Origin: JBFHIJ01 sp041596515
Lineage (GTDB): Bacteria > Bacteroidota > Ignavibacteria > Kapaibacteriales > UBA2268
Assembly: GCA_041596515.1 (NCBI GenBank)
Contig: JBFHIJ010000011.1
Coordinates: 1-64,000, forward strand
DNA length: 64,000 nucleotides
Direction: 5' to 3'
Position 1 is the stretch's first letter. Every line of letters starts with the position of its first letter. The notes beneath the pieces are model-generated. The model ran no database searches. It was not told where the DNA came from and was given only the letters and a program-made list of their open reading frames with translations. Positions 55,119-63,501 of the stretch are shown here, piece after piece. Position numbers and translations under genes: made by a program.

Positions 55119-56565
55119 AGAGCAAGTAGAACAAAAGTTCCTTGAGGATCTTGCCCAAAGTGACTATAAGTATGGTTTTACTACCAATATAGAACAGGAA
55201 TTCGCTCCCAAAGGTTTGGATGAGGATACAGTTAGATTCATTTCTGCTAAGAAAAACGAACCTGAGTTTATGCTTGAGTATAGGTTAAAAGCTTTCAGAC
55301 ATTGGCTAACTATGAAAGAACCGGATTGGGCAAAGCTTAGTTATCCTCCTATTGATTATCAAGATATTCATTACTATGCTGCACCTAAAAAGAATGAAGG
55401 ACCTAAAAATTTAGATGAAGTTGACCCGGAAATTTTGGATACTTATGCTAAATTAGGTATTCCGCTTAATGAACAAAAAAAATTACAAGGTATAGCTGTT
55501 GATGCGGTTATGGATAGTGTATCTGTAGCAACTACTTTCAAAGATACACTGTCAAAATATGGTATCATATTTATGCCAATCAGTGAAGCTCTGCAGGAAC
55601 ATCCTGAATTAGTAAAAAAATACTTAGGTAGCGTAGTGCCTTACACTGACAACTACTTTGCGGCTTTAAATGCTGCTGTATTTAGTGATGGCTCGTTTGT
55701 ATATATTCCAAAGGGTGTAAGATCTCCTATGGAGCTTTCTACATATTTCAGGATTAACGCCTCTTCTACTGGTCAGTTTGAAAGGACTTTGATTATTGCC
55801 GAAGAAGGCAGTTATGTGTCTTATCTTGAGGGATGTACTGCTCCTATGAGAGATGAAAACCAGCTGCATGCTGCTGTGGTAGAACTGGTTGCGGAAGAGA
55901 AAGCTGAAATCAAATACTCTACCGTGCAGAACTGGTACCCGGGAGATAAAGAAGGAAAAGGCGGCATTTATAATTTTGTGACTAAACGAGGTATGTGTGC
56001 AGGATATAAATCAAAAATATCATGGACTCAGGTAGAAACTGGTTCATCGATAACTTGGAAATATCCAAGCTGTATACTTAAAGGCGAAGAGTCTATAGGA
56101 GAGTTTTATTCAGTGGCTATGACTAATAACAGACAAGTAGCTGACACAGGCAGTAAAATGATTCATATAGGTAAAAACTCTAAAAGTCGTATTGTATCAA
56201 AAGGTATCTCTGCCGGCAAGTCGGAAAATAGTTATCGCGGTTTGGTAAAAGTAGGTAAAAAGGCAGATGGTGCAAGAAACTTTTCACAATGTGACTCTCT
56301 TCTTATTGGTGACAAATGCGGCGCTCACACATTCCCTTATTTGGAAATTAGTAATAAATCGGCAGTGGTCGAACACGAAGCAACAACTTCAAAAATATCC
56401 GAAGATGTAATCTTCTATCTAAACCAAAGAGGGATTAATAATGAAGATGCAGTAGCTCTGATTGTAAATGGTTATGCCAAAGAAGTTTTAAACAAACTGC
56501 CTATGGAATTTGCAGTCGAAGCTCAAAAACTTCTTGCTATAAGTCTTGAAGGCAGTGTAGGTTAA
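55111..56565 (+). CDS. sufB: Fe-S cluster scaffold subunit SufB
   Basis: A protein of about 484 residues with the SufBD-family core. SufB-specific blocks are present, including YLEGCTAPMRDENQLHAAVVEL, NWYPGDKEGKGG and CDSLLIGDKCGAHTFPYLE (abbreviated pattern), the last containing conserved cysteines. It is the main assembly site in the SufBC2D complex. ATG 55111 follows an in-frame GTG by one codon and overlaps the regulator gene, indicating coupling. Confidence 0.96.
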   Translation: MNKEQVEQKFLEDLAQSDYKYGFTTNIEQEFAPKGLDEDTVRFISAKKNEPEFMLEYRLKAFRHWLTMKEPDWAKLSYPPIDYQDIHYYAAPKKNEGPKNLDEVDPEILDTYAKLGIPLNEQKKLQGIAVDAVMDSVSVATTFKDTLSKYGIIFMPISEALQEHPELVKKYLGSVVPYTDNYFAALNAAVFSDGSFVYIPKGVRSPMELSTYFRINASSTGQFERTLIIAEEGSYVSYLEGCTAPMRDENQLHAAVVELVAEEKAEIKYSTVQNWYPGDKEGKGGIYNFVTKRGMCAGYKSKISWTQVETGSSITWKYPSCILKGEESIGEFYSVAMTNNRQVADTGSKMIHIGKNSKSRIVSKGISAGKSENSYRGLVKVGKKADGARNFSQCDSLLIGDKCGAHTFPYLEISNKSAVVEHEATTSKISEDVIFYLNQRGINNEDAVALIVNGYAKEVLNKLPMEFAVEAQKLLAISLEGSVG

Positions 56566-56635
56566 TCTTTAGACTTGTGAACTGGAATCAAAATAAATAA
56601 TATAATAAAATAAAATAGAAATAGGATTTTAGGAT

Positions 56636-57391
56636 ATGTCACTCTTAAAAATAGAAAATCTTAAAGCAAAAATTGAAGGCAATGAAATATTGCACGGCTT
56701 AAATTTAGAAATTAAGCCCGGTGAAATTCATGCAATTATGGGGCCTAATGGTTCTGGTAAAAGTACTCTTGCTTCTGTATTAGCAGGTAAAGAAGAGTAT
56801 GAAGTAACGGATGGCAAGGTAACTTTTGACGGTAAAGACTTATTTGAAATGTCTCCTGAAGAAAGAGCAAGAGAAGGTATGTTTTTAGCTTTCCAATATC
56901 CTGTAGAAATTCCGGGAGTTTCTAATGCGAACTTTATGAAAACTGCAGTCAATGAAATAAGAAAACATAGAGGTCAGGATGCTTTAGATGCAATGGACTT
57001 CCTGCAGCTTATGAAAGAAAAAGCTAAATATGTGGAATTAGACTCTCAGTTTCTTACTCGTTCAGTGAATCATGGTTTTTCCGGTGGTGAAAAGAAAAGA
57101 AACGAAATATTTCAAATGGCTATGTTAGATCCTAAACTTGCTGTTTTGGATGAAACAGACTCCGGTTTGGATATTGATGCTCTAAGAATTGTGGCTTCAG
57201 GAGTAAACAAACTTAAAAATAAAAACAATTCTTTTGTAGTTATCACTCACTACCAAAGATTATTAGATTATATAGTACCTGACTATGTTCACGTGTTATA
57301 CAATGGTCGTATCGTTAAATCAGGCACTAAAGAATTAGCCTTAGAATTGGAAGAAAAAGGATACGATTGGATTAAAGAACTTGTTGACTAA
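56636..57391 (+). CDS. sufC: Fe-S assembly ATPase SufC
   Basis: A 251-residue ABC-type ATPase with Walker A GPNGSGKST, signature FSGGEKKRNE (the SufC variant), Walker B LAVLDETDSGLDIDAL and the H-loop VVITHYQRLL. It drives conformational change of the SufBCD complex. It is soluble, with no permease partner, as expected for SufC. It lies 70 bases after sufB. Confidence 0.96.
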   Translation: MSLLKIENLKAKIEGNEILHGLNLEIKPGEIHAIMGPNGSGKSTLASVLAGKEEYEVTDGKVTFDGKDLFEMSPEERAREGMFLAFQYPVEIPGVSNANFMKTAVNEIRKHRGQDALDAMDFLQLMKEKAKYVELDSQFLTRSVNHGFSGGEKKRNEIFQMAMLDPKLAVLDETDSGLDIDALRIVASGVNKLKNKNNSFVVITHYQRLLDYIVPDYVHVLYNGRIVKSGTKELALELEEKGYDWIKELVD

Positions 57392-57409
57392 TTAAATCAG
57401 GTAAAAAGA

Positions 57410-58708
57410 ATGTCAAAAACTGAATTTATAAATAAAATTGCCTCTGAGTTCGAAACTTTGTCCTCTCATCTGAACGGACAAAAAGACTCTGACTCTTATG
57501 GCAAAAGAAAAGAAGCTATAGCGGCTTTTAATGAAGCCGGACTTCCAACTTTAAAACATGAGCATTGGAAATACACAAAACTTTCTTTTTTGCATCAATT
57601 TGATTTTGATTTTGCTATTGGTGGTAATGTCAGCAAAGAAGAAGTTGAAGCTAAAGTCCCTAAATTTGATGCCTATAAGTTGGTTTTTGTAAATGGAATT
57701 TACAATGCAAGCTTATCAGATGATGTCAAAGTAAAAGGATTGACAATAGATAATCTTTCAAAAGTACTTGCAAAAAAAGAAGTTGCAGCGCTATACTCGC
57801 AAGTAGCGGATTATAAAAAGAATCCATTTCTTGCTTTAAATACTGCGATGTCTTTCGAAGGTGCTTATGTCAAAGTACATAAAAACACCGTGATAGACAA
57901 ACCTTTGCATGTTGTTATTATTAACGAAAGCAAAGAAAAATCTTCAAAATCATATTTTAGAAATATGATTGAAGTTGGTGAAAATGCTTCTGTTAAAATA
58001 ATAGAAACAAATCATACATTTGGCGACAATGCTGCTCTGACTAATGTGGTATCTGAAATATTTCTTGCTCAAAATGCAAAATCAGAATATCACAAATTGC
58101 AGATAGATGTTGATAACTCATATTACTTGGGTACAGTTCAGGCTTATCAGGAAAGAGATTCGCATTTCAAAAGTTCCTCGATTAGTCTGTCCGGAAAGTT
58201 TGTTAGAAATAATTTGGATAGTGTGTTGAATGGCAAAGGTTGCTTGACAGATTTTGACGGATTCTATTATGCAGAAAAAGACAATCTGGTAGATAATCAT
58301 ACATTTATCGACCATGCGAACCCACATTGTGACAGCAATGAGTTTTACAAAGGTATCATGAATGATAAAGGTACAGCAGTATTTAATGGTAAAATCTTAG
58401 TACGGCCTGATGCTCAGCAGACTAATGCTTATCAGTCAAATAAAAATATTTTACTTTCAGATGATGCTACAATCAATACGAAGCCTGAACTTGAAATTTA
58501 TGCGGATGACGTAAAATGCAGTCATGGTGCTACTTGTGGTTATTTGGACGAAGAGTCCTTATTCTATTTGAAAGCACGTGGTATTGGTGAAAAAGAAGCA
58601 AAAACTCTACTTCTAAATGCGTTTGCAGGAGAAGTATTCGAACGAATAGGAATTGAAGACTTGAGAAACTATGCAATCGAATTGGCATTTAGCAGACTTC
58701 ATTTTTAG
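57410..58708 (+). CDS. sufD: Fe-S assembly subunit SufD
   Basis: A 432-residue SufBD-family protein. The N-terminal helical part contains the typical LKHEHWKYTKL segment, and the beta-helix core ends in VKCSHGATCGYLDEESLFYLKARGI (abbreviated; key residues His and Cys in CSHGATCG). It forms a heterodimer with SufB. The start is 18 bases after sufC, with AGGTAAAAAG before the ATG. Confidence 0.95.
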   Translation: MSKTEFINKIASEFETLSSHLNGQKDSDSYGKRKEAIAAFNEAGLPTLKHEHWKYTKLSFLHQFDFDFAIGGNVSKEEVEAKVPKFDAYKLVFVNGIYNASLSDDVKVKGLTIDNLSKVLAKKEVAALYSQVADYKKNPFLALNTAMSFEGAYVKVHKNTVIDKPLHVVIINESKEKSSKSYFRNMIEVGENASVKIIETNHTFGDNAALTNVVSEIFLAQNAKSEYHKLQIDVDNSYYLGTVQAYQERDSHFKSSSISLSGKFVRNNLDSVLNGKGCLTDFDGFYYAEKDNLVDNHTFIDHANPHCDSNEFYKGIMNDKGTAVFNGKILVRPDAQQTNAYQSNKNILLSDDATINTKPELEIYADDVKCSHGATCGYLDEESLFYLKARGIGEKEAKTLLLNAFAGEVFERIGIEDLRNYAIELAFSRLHF

Positions 58709-58777
58709 TTTGCTAAAAAAACAATAGCTATTCATACATAGTGTTTTCAAAATACAGGATATGCAAGGATTAGGATA

Positions 58778-60001
58778 ATGTCAACTTTTGATGTAAACAA
58801 AGTGCGAGCTGATTTCCCGACATTGACTCAAAAAGTCAGAGGCAAGGATTTAGTATATTTGGATAATGCAGCCACATCACATAAGCCTAAGTGTGTTATT
58901 GATGCTGTTAGTGATTTCTATAGAAACTATAACAGCAACATTCACAGAGGTGTGCATAAGCTTAGCCAGATTGCTACAGATAAGTACGAAAATGCTCGCA
59001 AAATCATAAAAGATTTTATGAATGCTGATTCTACTGAAGAAATAATTTTTACCAAAGGAACAACGGATTCTATGAATTTGTTTGCTAATTCTTTTGGGAA
59101 GGCGTATTTGAAAGCAGACGATGAAATACTAATATCTCACATGGAACACCATTCAAATATAGTGCCATGGCAGATACTTTGTGAAGATAGAGGGTGTAAG
59201 CTAAAAGTAGCTCCAATCAATGACAAAGGTGAGATAATTTGGGAAGAATTTGAAAAACTAATTACTGATAAGACTAAGCTTATTTCTGTTGTACATATAT
59301 CAAATTCACTTGGTACTGTAAATCCTATTAAAAAGATTATAGATGCAGGTCATGCCCGTGGTATACCTGTAATGATAGATGGTGCTCAGTCTATCCATCA
59401 TGTAGAAATAGATGTGAAAGAGCTTGATTGTGATTTCTTTGCTTTTTCAGGACATAAGATATATGGTCCTACGGGTATCGGTGTGCTCTACGGCAAAAAG
59501 AAATATCTAAATGAAATACCGCCATATCAAGGTGGAGGAGATATGATTCTATCCGTGAGCTTCGAAAAAACAATTTATAACGAGTTGCCTTACAAATTTG
59601 AAGCAGGTACTCCTAATATTGCCGGAGCTATTGGTCTTGGTGAAGCTATAAGATATGTTTCTGAACTGGGAATTCGTAATATTGCAGAATATGAAAAAGA
59701 GCTATTAGATTATGCTACTGAGCAAGTTTCGGCTATTCCCGGAGTGAATATTATCGGGACTGCAGACAAGAAAGCGAGTGTACTATCTTTCGTCATGGAA
59801 GCAGCACATCCTCATGATGTAGGCACTATGATGGATATGGATGGAGTCGCTATCCGAACGGGGCATCACTGCACAGAACCGGTAATGAGAAGATTTGAAG
59901 TGCCGGCTACTTCCCGAGCATCTTTTTCTTTTTACAATACGAAGGAAGAGATAGACGTTTTAGTAAAATCGATTGCAAAGATAATCGATATGTTTAGTTA
60001 G
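58778..60001 (+). CDS. sufS: Cysteine desulfurase SufS
   Basis: A 407-residue group II cysteine desulfurase. The PLP lysine is Lys227 in FSGHKIYGPTG. The catalytic Cys365 lies in the RTGHHC motif typical of SufS, not in an extended IscS-type loop. It takes sulfur from cysteine and hands the persulfide to the SufU-type partner encoded 14 bases downstream. Confidence 0.96.
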   Translation: MSTFDVNKVRADFPTLTQKVRGKDLVYLDNAATSHKPKCVIDAVSDFYRNYNSNIHRGVHKLSQIATDKYENARKIIKDFMNADSTEEIIFTKGTTDSMNLFANSFGKAYLKADDEILISHMEHHSNIVPWQILCEDRGCKLKVAPINDKGEIIWEEFEKLITDKTKLISVVHISNSLGTVNPIKKIIDAGHARGIPVMIDGAQSIHHVEIDVKELDCDFFAFSGHKIYGPTGIGVLYGKKKYLNEIPPYQGGGDMILSVSFEKTIYNELPYKFEAGTPNIAGAIGLGEAIRYVSELGIRNIAEYEKELLDYATEQVSAIPGVNIIGTADKKASVLSFVMEAAHPHDVGTMMDMDGVAIRTGHHCTEPVMRRFEVPATSRASFSFYNTKEEIDVLVKSIAKIIDMFS

Positions 60002-60015
60002 AAAAGGCATAAATC

Positions 60016-60471
60016 ATGAATGAATTACAAGAGTTATATCAACAGGTTATCTTAGATCACAATAAAAATCCTAGAAATTTCGGGATATTAGATACTTGCA
60101 CTCATACTGCTGAAGGGCACAACCCGCTCTGCGGAGATCATATAGATCTTTTTGTAGAGATGAAAGAGGACGTAATAGAAGATGTAAAATTCAAAGGTGC
60201 CGGCTGTGCTATTTCTAAAGCATCAGCTTCAATTATGACTACTTTGCTCAAAGGCAAAACAGTTGCTCAAGCTAAAGAGATGTTTACTGAGTTCCATGAG
60301 TTAGTGACATCTGACCCCGAATCGGATCCTGATGTTGTAAATCTTGGTAAACTTGCAGTTTTCTGCGGAGTTAGAGAGTTTCCTGCAAGAGTGAAATGTG
60401 CAAGTTTAGCATGGCACACATTAATGAATGCACTAGAAGAAAAAGAAAAAGCTGCAAAAACGGAGGAATAA
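60016..60471 (+). CDS. sufU: SufU-type sulfur-transfer protein
   Basis: A 151-residue IscU-fold protein. Cys39, Asp41, Cys64 and Cys128 match the zinc/active-site set of Bacillus SufU (41, 43, 66, 128). The SufU-specific insertion between the second and third cysteines (about 80-115) is also present. It accepts persulfide from SufS. Its presence explains why no sufE is found. Confidence 0.94.
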   Translation: MNELQELYQQVILDHNKNPRNFGILDTCTHTAEGHNPLCGDHIDLFVEMKEDVIEDVKFKGAGCAISKASASIMTTLLKGKTVAQAKEMFTEFHELVTSDPESDPDVVNLGKLAVFCGVREFPARVKCASLAWHTLMNALEEKEKAAKTEE

Positions 60472-60473
60472 AA

Positions 60474-60791
60474 ATGGCTATATCTCCACAAGAATTAGAA
60501 AAAAAAGTTATAGAAGAAATTAAAGATATATTTGATCCGGAAATACCGGTGAATATCTATGATTTAGGTCTTATTTATGATATTAGCGTAACTGCTCAAA
60601 ACGAGGTAGTAGTGCTTATGACTCTTACTTCTCCAAACTGCCCTGTGGCTGAGGGATTGCCCACTGATGTGCAGGAAAGGATAAAGGATATACCTGAGGT
60701 AACGAATGCAAAGGTACTGCTGACTTTTGATCCACCTTGGACAAAAGACCTTCTGAGTGATGCCGCCAAGTTAGAACTCGGATTGTTATAA
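60474..60791 (+). CDS. sufT: SufT/MIP18-family (DUF59) Fe-S maturation protein
   Basis: A 105-residue DUF59 protein with DPEIPVNIYDLGLIYDI, the TLTSPNCPVAEGLP block containing the conserved cysteine, and VLLTFDPPWTKDLLSDAAKLELG. SufT-type proteins help mature Fe-S proteins, especially when demand is high. GGAGGAAT 4-5 bases before ATG 60474 fixes the start; the gene begins 2 bases after sufU. Confidence 0.92.
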   Translation: MAISPQELEKKVIEEIKDIFDPEIPVNIYDLGLIYDISVTAQNEVVVLMTLTSPNCPVAEGLPTDVQERIKDIPEVTNAKVLLTFDPPWTKDLLSDAAKLELGLL

Positions 60792-60806
60792 TAATTTACT
60801 GATGCA

Positions 60807-61859
60807 ATGGGAATTAAATTTCATAAACTGAAGGTAAGTAAAGTTATCAGAGAAACAGAAGAAGCAGTAGCTTTGTCATTTGATATACCGGAAAGCCTAA
60901 AAAATACATTTGAATATAAACACGGTCAGTTTTTGACCCTTAAATTCGATGTTAATGGTAAAGAGGAGAGACGTGCTTACTCTATATGCAGTAGCCCGGT
61001 AGTTGACGAAGGTGTCTCTGTAGCAGTTAAAAAAATTGCAAATGGCACAGTTTCTAAATATATTACTGAGCAAATTAAACCGGGAGACGAAGTCGAAGTC
61101 ATGAAGCCAATGGGCAGATTTACTATTGATTTGAATCCGGAAAATGAGAAACTTTACTATCATATCGGTGCCGGTAGTGGGATAACACCGCTTATCTCAA
61201 TTATAAAAACAACTTTAGCAGTTGAACCCAAAAGTATAGTTCATTTGCTTTATGCAAATAAAAACCAGAGTTCGATACTTTTTGCTAAAGAATTTCAGAA
61301 TTTACAAATAAAATATGGTAATCGTTTTAGGATTACTTATATATATAGCCGACCTACAAGTAAGTGGCAAGGACTAAAAGGGCGCATTACAAAAGACCTA
61401 GTAAATAACTTTATTGCTGCCCATGAAGAAGATGAAAAGGGTCGAGAGTTCTTTATGTGTGGACCTTCAGGGATGATGGAAACGGTTGAAAGCACTTTGA
61501 AGGAAGATGGTGTGGTAGATAAAAATATTCATAAAGAATCATTTAATGCTACACTGCCAAAAAAACAGGAAGAAGAGGTAAAAGCTCATAAAGTCAAAAT
61601 AAGGATTTATGGCGAAGAGCACGAAATTATGGTCGAGCCTGAAGAAACAATAATAATGGCATCCATGCGAGAGGGGCAAGATCCTCCATACAGTTGCCAG
61701 ATTGGTGCCTGCTCTACTTGTAGAGCAAAAGTTCTGTCAGGGAAAGTTAAAATGGATGAAAACGAAGGTCTGACGGATCAAGAAGTTGCAGACGGGTACG
61801 TACTGTCATGCACTGCACATCCGCTTACAGATGATGTATATGTAGATTTCGATGTTTAA
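60807..61859 (+). CDS. FNR-type flavin reductase with C-terminal 2Fe-2S ferredoxin domain (PaaE-like)
   Basis: A 350-residue fusion. An FAD-binding barrel comes first (RAYSICSSP near residue 56, KPMGRFTID), then the NAD(P)H domain (GAGSGITPLIS at 121 and FMCGPSGMM near 216). A plant-type ferredoxin domain from about residue 260 has Cys297, Cys302, Cys305 and Cys335 as cluster ligands. Homologues such as PaaE feed electrons to oxygenases, but no oxygenase is near. Its place between sufT and sufA, 15 and 23 bases from its neighbours, suggests it supplies electrons for cluster assembly or cluster reduction. The family is clear; the role is inference. Confidence 0.9.
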   Translation: MGIKFHKLKVSKVIRETEEAVALSFDIPESLKNTFEYKHGQFLTLKFDVNGKEERRAYSICSSPVVDEGVSVAVKKIANGTVSKYITEQIKPGDEVEVMKPMGRFTIDLNPENEKLYYHIGAGSGITPLISIIKTTLAVEPKSIVHLLYANKNQSSILFAKEFQNLQIKYGNRFRITYIYSRPTSKWQGLKGRITKDLVNNFIAAHEEDEKGREFFMCGPSGMMETVESTLKEDGVVDKNIHKESFNATLPKKQEEEVKAHKVKIRIYGEEHEIMVEPEETIIMASMREGQDPPYSCQIGACSTCRAKVLSGKVKMDENEGLTDQEVADGYVLSCTAHPLTDDVYVDFDV

Positions 61860-61882
61860 TCTAAAATAAATAGGGAAACGCA

Positions 61883-62281
61883 ATGAGCGATACAATCCAG
61901 CAAATGGAAGTCAGAATTCCTACAGATGTAATTGGTTCTGAAACTTCAGATGATATTATCATCACTCAGATAGCTATTGAAAAAGTAGTAGCTGTAAAAA
62001 ATGAAAATAATATTGGCGATGAAATGCGTCTTAGAATAGGTGCCCAAAGTGGTGGTTGCTCTGGTATGCAATATGTTATGGGCTTTGACGATAAAACTAA
62101 CGAAGGTGATAAAGTTATCGAATTAGACTCAATTAGTGTAGTTGTTGATAACAAAAGTCTATTTTACTTGATGGGAGTTACTTTGGATTACAAAGAAACT
62201 GAACAAGGAAGTGGGTTTGTTTTCAATAATCCTAATAACGTACACTCTTGTGGTTGTGGTGGCGGTGGTCATCAGCACTAA
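61883..62281 (+). CDS. sufA: A-type Fe-S carrier (SufA/IscA/ErpA family)
   Basis: A 132-residue HesB-fold protein with the three carrier cysteines Cys59 (GGCSG), Cys123 and Cys125 (SCGCG), spaced as in IscA. It has an N-terminal extension of about 20 residues and a short Gly/His tail (GGGGHQH) after the last cysteine. It delivers clusters to target enzymes. It is the last gene of the operon; a 16-bp hairpin follows. Confidence 0.93.
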   Translation: MSDTIQQMEVRIPTDVIGSETSDDIIITQIAIEKVVAVKNENNIGDEMRLRIGAQSGGCSGMQYVMGFDDKTNEGDKVIELDSISVVVDNKSLFYLMGVTLDYKETEQGSGFVFNNPNNVHSCGCGGGGHQH

Positions 62282-62285
62282 AATA

Positions 62286-62328
62286 TTAATAAAGCCGTAA
62301 GAGATTAACTCACTTACGGCTTTATTAA
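62286..62328. terminator. Bidirectional intrinsic terminator
   Basis: TTAATAAAGCCGTAAG and its complement form a perfect 16-bp stem around an 11-base loop. A/T-rich flanks lie on both sides. It separates the suf operon from convergent minus-strand genes. Confidence 0.9.
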
Positions 62329-62351
62329 TTACAATCGTTGATGTTAAAATT

Positions 62352-62717
62352 CTAATCTACATCTTCCCATGGCAAATTTACCTTAATTGACATAGCTTTT
62401 GGAAGTGAGCCGATGATAGCTGGATCTAACGTTCTATTTAAAAATAGAGATATACCCGGCTGTTTATTGGCGGAAGCTTCAGCCCAACTTACATAAACAC
62501 CAATATGCTGGAAAGCCTGAATAGCTAATTCCGCTTTATTTGTCTTCAATTGAGCACCTATATTACCATAACCAACACTTAAAAACTTAGTATTTTTTCC
62601 TGTACCAGTCCAAATAACAAAAACTCCCTCTGAGCCTTGAATAAATTCGTGATTAAGATCGAGCTTAAATAAATTGCACCATTGGTTTCCTTTGCATTTA
62701 AACCATTCTAAAGTCAT
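62352..62717 (-). CDS. Conserved uncharacterised protein
   Basis: A 121-residue soluble protein with no signal peptide. Visible blocks are EWFKCKGNQWCNLFKLDL, GVFVIWTGTGKNTKFLSVGYG, GVYVSWAEA and a C-terminal KVNLPWEDVD. The VIW...VGYG...NLPW pattern resembles a small group of hypothetical proteins scattered among bacteria and reminds one of a GIY-YIG-like strand arrangement. I see no conserved catalytic tyrosine pair and do not assign it. It lies 20 bases downstream of rsmE on the same strand. Confidence 0.65.
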   Translation of the reverse strand: MTLEWFKCKGNQWCNLFKLDLNHEFIQGSEGVFVIWTGTGKNTKFLSVGYGNIGAQLKTNKAELAIQAFQHIGVYVSWAEASANKQPGISLFLNRTLDPAIIGSLPKAMSIKVNLPWEDVD

Positions 62718-62737
62718 ATATTTATCCTTTAAAAAAA

Positions 62738-63436
62738 TTATTTGTTAACTAAGTAAGATAAGCCACATATCGCAGCAGTTTCTGCTCTTAGCCTTCTGCT
62801 ACCCAATTTCCACTTTGTAGAATTATGTTCAATTAGAAGAGATAATTCATCATTTGAAAAGCCGCCTTCAGGACCTGCTAATAGTATAATTTCCGAATCA
62901 TCTAAGAAGCAATCTGTACTAGGTTCATTTCCATCTTCATCCAATAGGATTAAATGGTAATTGCTTCTTAAAGTTAATAACTGATTCAGTTTAATATTAT
63001 TGTGAATTTTTGGCAAAAAAGCTCTTTTACACTGTTTTATGGCAGCAATTGCCTTAGATTCAAGTCTTTCATCAGTTAATTTTAGCCTTTCGCTAAAATC
63101 TGTATCTAAGATATAAATATTTTTGACACCAAGTTCAATTGCTTTTTCGATAGCAAATTCCATTCTATCTCTATTGGAAAGTCTTCCAATTGCCAAGGAA
63201 TAATTGAGTTTTGCTTCGCCTCGTCCTCCGATGAACTCGATAGGAGAAAGCTCAAAAGTATTCTTATCATGCCGTGTGACGCTACACATAGCCATAAGGC
63301 CTGTTCCGTTTGTAACAAGTATTTGCTCATCCGGATTCAGCCTAAGTGCTTTTATATGCTTACATTCTTCAAAAGGAGGAATGAAAGCAGGCGTTTTATT
63401 TTCAAGTAGCTTATAATAAATGCATTCCATAAACAT
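62738..63436 (-). CDS. rsmE: 16S rRNA (uracil-1498-N3)-methyltransferase
   Basis: A 232-residue SPOUT methyltransferase. The SAM-binding knot is ILLAGPEGGFSNDELSLL, followed by KLGSRRLRAETAAICGL. An N-terminal PUA-like domain covers about 1-70. It methylates U1498 of 16S rRNA. Two ATG codons (63436 and 63430) are equally plausible starts. It is divergent from the 7TM-HD gene. Confidence 0.92.
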   Translation of the reverse strand: MFMECIYYKLLENKTPAFIPPFEECKHIKALRLNPDEQILVTNGTGLMAMCSVTRHDKNTFELSPIEFIGGRGEAKLNYSLAIGRLSNRDRMEFAIEKAIELGVKNIYILDTDFSERLKLTDERLESKAIAAIKQCKRAFLPKIHNNIKLNQLLTLRSNYHLILLDEDGNEPSTDCFLDDSEIILLAGPEGGFSNDELSLLIEHNSTKWKLGSRRLRAETAAICGLSYLVNK

Positions 63437-63466
63437 TAATACTATCGGTTATTCAAAGGAATTTAT

Positions 63467-63474
63467 TATTTTTG
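63467..63474 (+). promoter_or_regulatory. TAnnTTTG -7 element
   Basis: TATTTTTG, 27 bases before the start codon of the 7TM-HD gene. The same element-to-ATG distance is seen for tmk and for the acyltransferase at 15131. The -33 element is not clear. Confidence 0.4.
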
Positions 63475-63501
63475 ATTATCAGTATAATCAGGTTATTTAT
63501 T

